This document shows, piece after piece, positions 14,375 to 15,050 of a stretch of 15,050 bases of DNA. Numbering within the stretch: the stretch's first letter is position 1; the number at the start of each line of letters is the position of its first letter. The position numbers and the translations under genes were made by a program. Source of the DNA: Pseudomonadota bacterium (GTDB taxonomy: Bacteria; Pseudomonadota; Gammaproteobacteria; Pseudomonadales; Halieaceae); the NCBI GenBank assembly GCA_030591305.1, contig JAUVBI010000053.1, positions 1 to 15,050 on the forward strand. Direction: 5' to 3'. The notes beneath the pieces are model-generated. The model was not told the origin of the DNA. It saw only the letters and a list, made by a program, of their open reading frames with translations, and did no database searches.

Positions 14375-15050
14375 ATGTCAAAGCAGCTGTTCAGCGATCT
14401 TCTCGTTATCGATTGTGCCAGTTTTATCGCTGGCCCCGCAGCCGGCACGATACTGGCAGATTTTGGCGCGCGGGTCATAAAAATAGAGCCGCCGGGCGGG
14501 GACGGCTATAGATTGTTCAAGCATATGCCGGGGTTACCCACGAGCGAAAGTAACTTTCCGTGGACAGTGATCAACCGCAGCAAGGAAAGCCTTGCGATCG
14601 ACCTGAAGCAAAGTGAAGGCAGGGCGCTACTCGATAACATGATTGCCCGGGCAGATGTATTTATCACCAATTACCCGCTGCCGGTGCGCGAGACGCTGAA
14701 GCTGCGCTACGAGGACATTCGTGCGGTAAATCCCAAAGCTATCTACGCCTCGCTGACACCCTATGGCGAGGAGGGGCCGGAGTCGGGCAACACTGGCTAC
14801 GATGCCACAGCCTGGTGGGCCCGCTCCGGTTTGATGGACTCGGTGCGGTCATCAAAGGACACGCCTCCTGCCATCAGCGTTCCCGGAATGGGCGACCAAA
14901 TGGCCGCATGCAGCTTGTATGGCGCGATTGTGACGGCACTTTATCGGCGTCAAAACACCGGCGAGGGCGGTATGGTGAGCACCTCCCTGATGGCCAACGG
15001 TTTATGGTCGAACGGTTTAATGGTGCAGGCGGCACTGGACGGAGCGGATA
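14375..15050 (+). CDS. CaiB/BaiF CoA-transferase family protein (class III), 3' truncated by window edge
   Basis: The first 225 residues are visible, about half of the usual 390-420. The N-terminus LLVIDCASFIAGPAAGTILADFGARVIKIEPPGGD shows the nucleotide/CoA-binding start typical of the family (residues 9-43). NRSKESLAIDLK follows at 67-78, then ADVFITNY (93-100) and ASLTPYGEEGPESGNTGYDATAWWARSG. The catalytic aspartate is Asp174 in PGMGDQMAA, which forms the aspartyl-CoA thioester. These enzymes move CoA between carboxylic acids such as carnitine, formate/oxalate or bile acids without ATP. AGAGGA lies about 8 bases before the ATG. Together with the steroid-dehydrogenase-like gene just upstream it points to catabolism of a hydroxylated alicyclic or sterol side-chain acid (inference). 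The actual substrate is unknown. Confidence 0.93.
   Translation, partial: MSKQLFSDLLVIDCASFIAGPAAGTILADFGARVIKIEPPGGDGYRLFKHMPGLPTSESNFPWTVINRSKESLAIDLKQSEGRALLDNMIARADVFITNYPLPVRETLKLRYEDIRAVNPKAIYASLTPYGEEGPESGNTGYDATAWWARSGLMDSVRSSKDTPPAISVPGMGDQMAACSLYGAIVTALYRRQNTGEGGMVSTSLMANGLWSNGLMVQAALDGAD

Overview
The window looks like chromosomal DNA of a marine-type gammaproteobacterium, most plausibly of the Halieaceae/Spongiibacteraceae kind (OM60/NOR5 or BD1-7 relatives). This assignment is inference. It rests on the hslO-pckA pair known from gammaproteobacteria, two polyhydroxyalkanoate (PHA) granule-type proteins, a likely XrtH 'midcut' protein, and acyl-CoA/steroid-type catabolic genes. I see no rRNA, tRNA, insertion sequence, phage gene or CRISPR array. 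The window is densely coded, with no gene-free stretch above 300 bases.

Layout, left to right. (1) 1-314, minus: the 5' part of a phasin-like gene with a lysine/alanine-rich head. (2) 507-3095, minus: hslO (redox chaperone Hsp33) followed by pckA (ATP-dependent PEP carboxykinase). pckA has a candidate promoter of its own and a good intrinsic terminator at 458-484. (3) 3239-4455, plus: a luciferase-like flavin oxidoreductase and a small PHA-system protein. The second ends on a CTAG that is also the stop of the convergent patatin gene. (4) 4452-6504, minus: an AraC-family regulator overlapping a patatin-like hydrolase. They are divergent from (5) 6614-8768, plus: a ferritin-fold diiron protein and a membrane histidine-box hydroxylase. 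Together these suggest a regulated lipid or hydrophobic-substrate oxidation module. (6) 8804-9364, minus: a small exported protein with an IPTL/PEP-CTERM-like signal in its middle. (7) 9599-10920, plus: a ZIP metal transporter overlapping an isoprenylcysteine-methyltransferase-like membrane protein. (8) 10924-13402, minus: a UbiA prenyltransferase, ferrochelatase (hemH) and a rhodanese lipoprotein, apparently one operon. (9) 13523-15050, plus: a short-chain dehydrogenase resembling 7-alpha-hydroxysteroid dehydrogenase, then a class III CoA-transferase running off the right edge.

The genes fit an aerobic heterotroph that stores carbon as PHA, oxidises lipids, sterol-like or other hydrophobic acids through CoA thioesters, and returns carbon through PEP carboxykinase. 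No defence or mobile system is evident. The least ordinary elements are the midcut-type protein, the pair of unrelated diiron-type oxygenases beside an AraC regulator, the phasin with its basic domain at the N-terminus, and a G-quadruplex-type motif at the end of the dehydrogenase gene.
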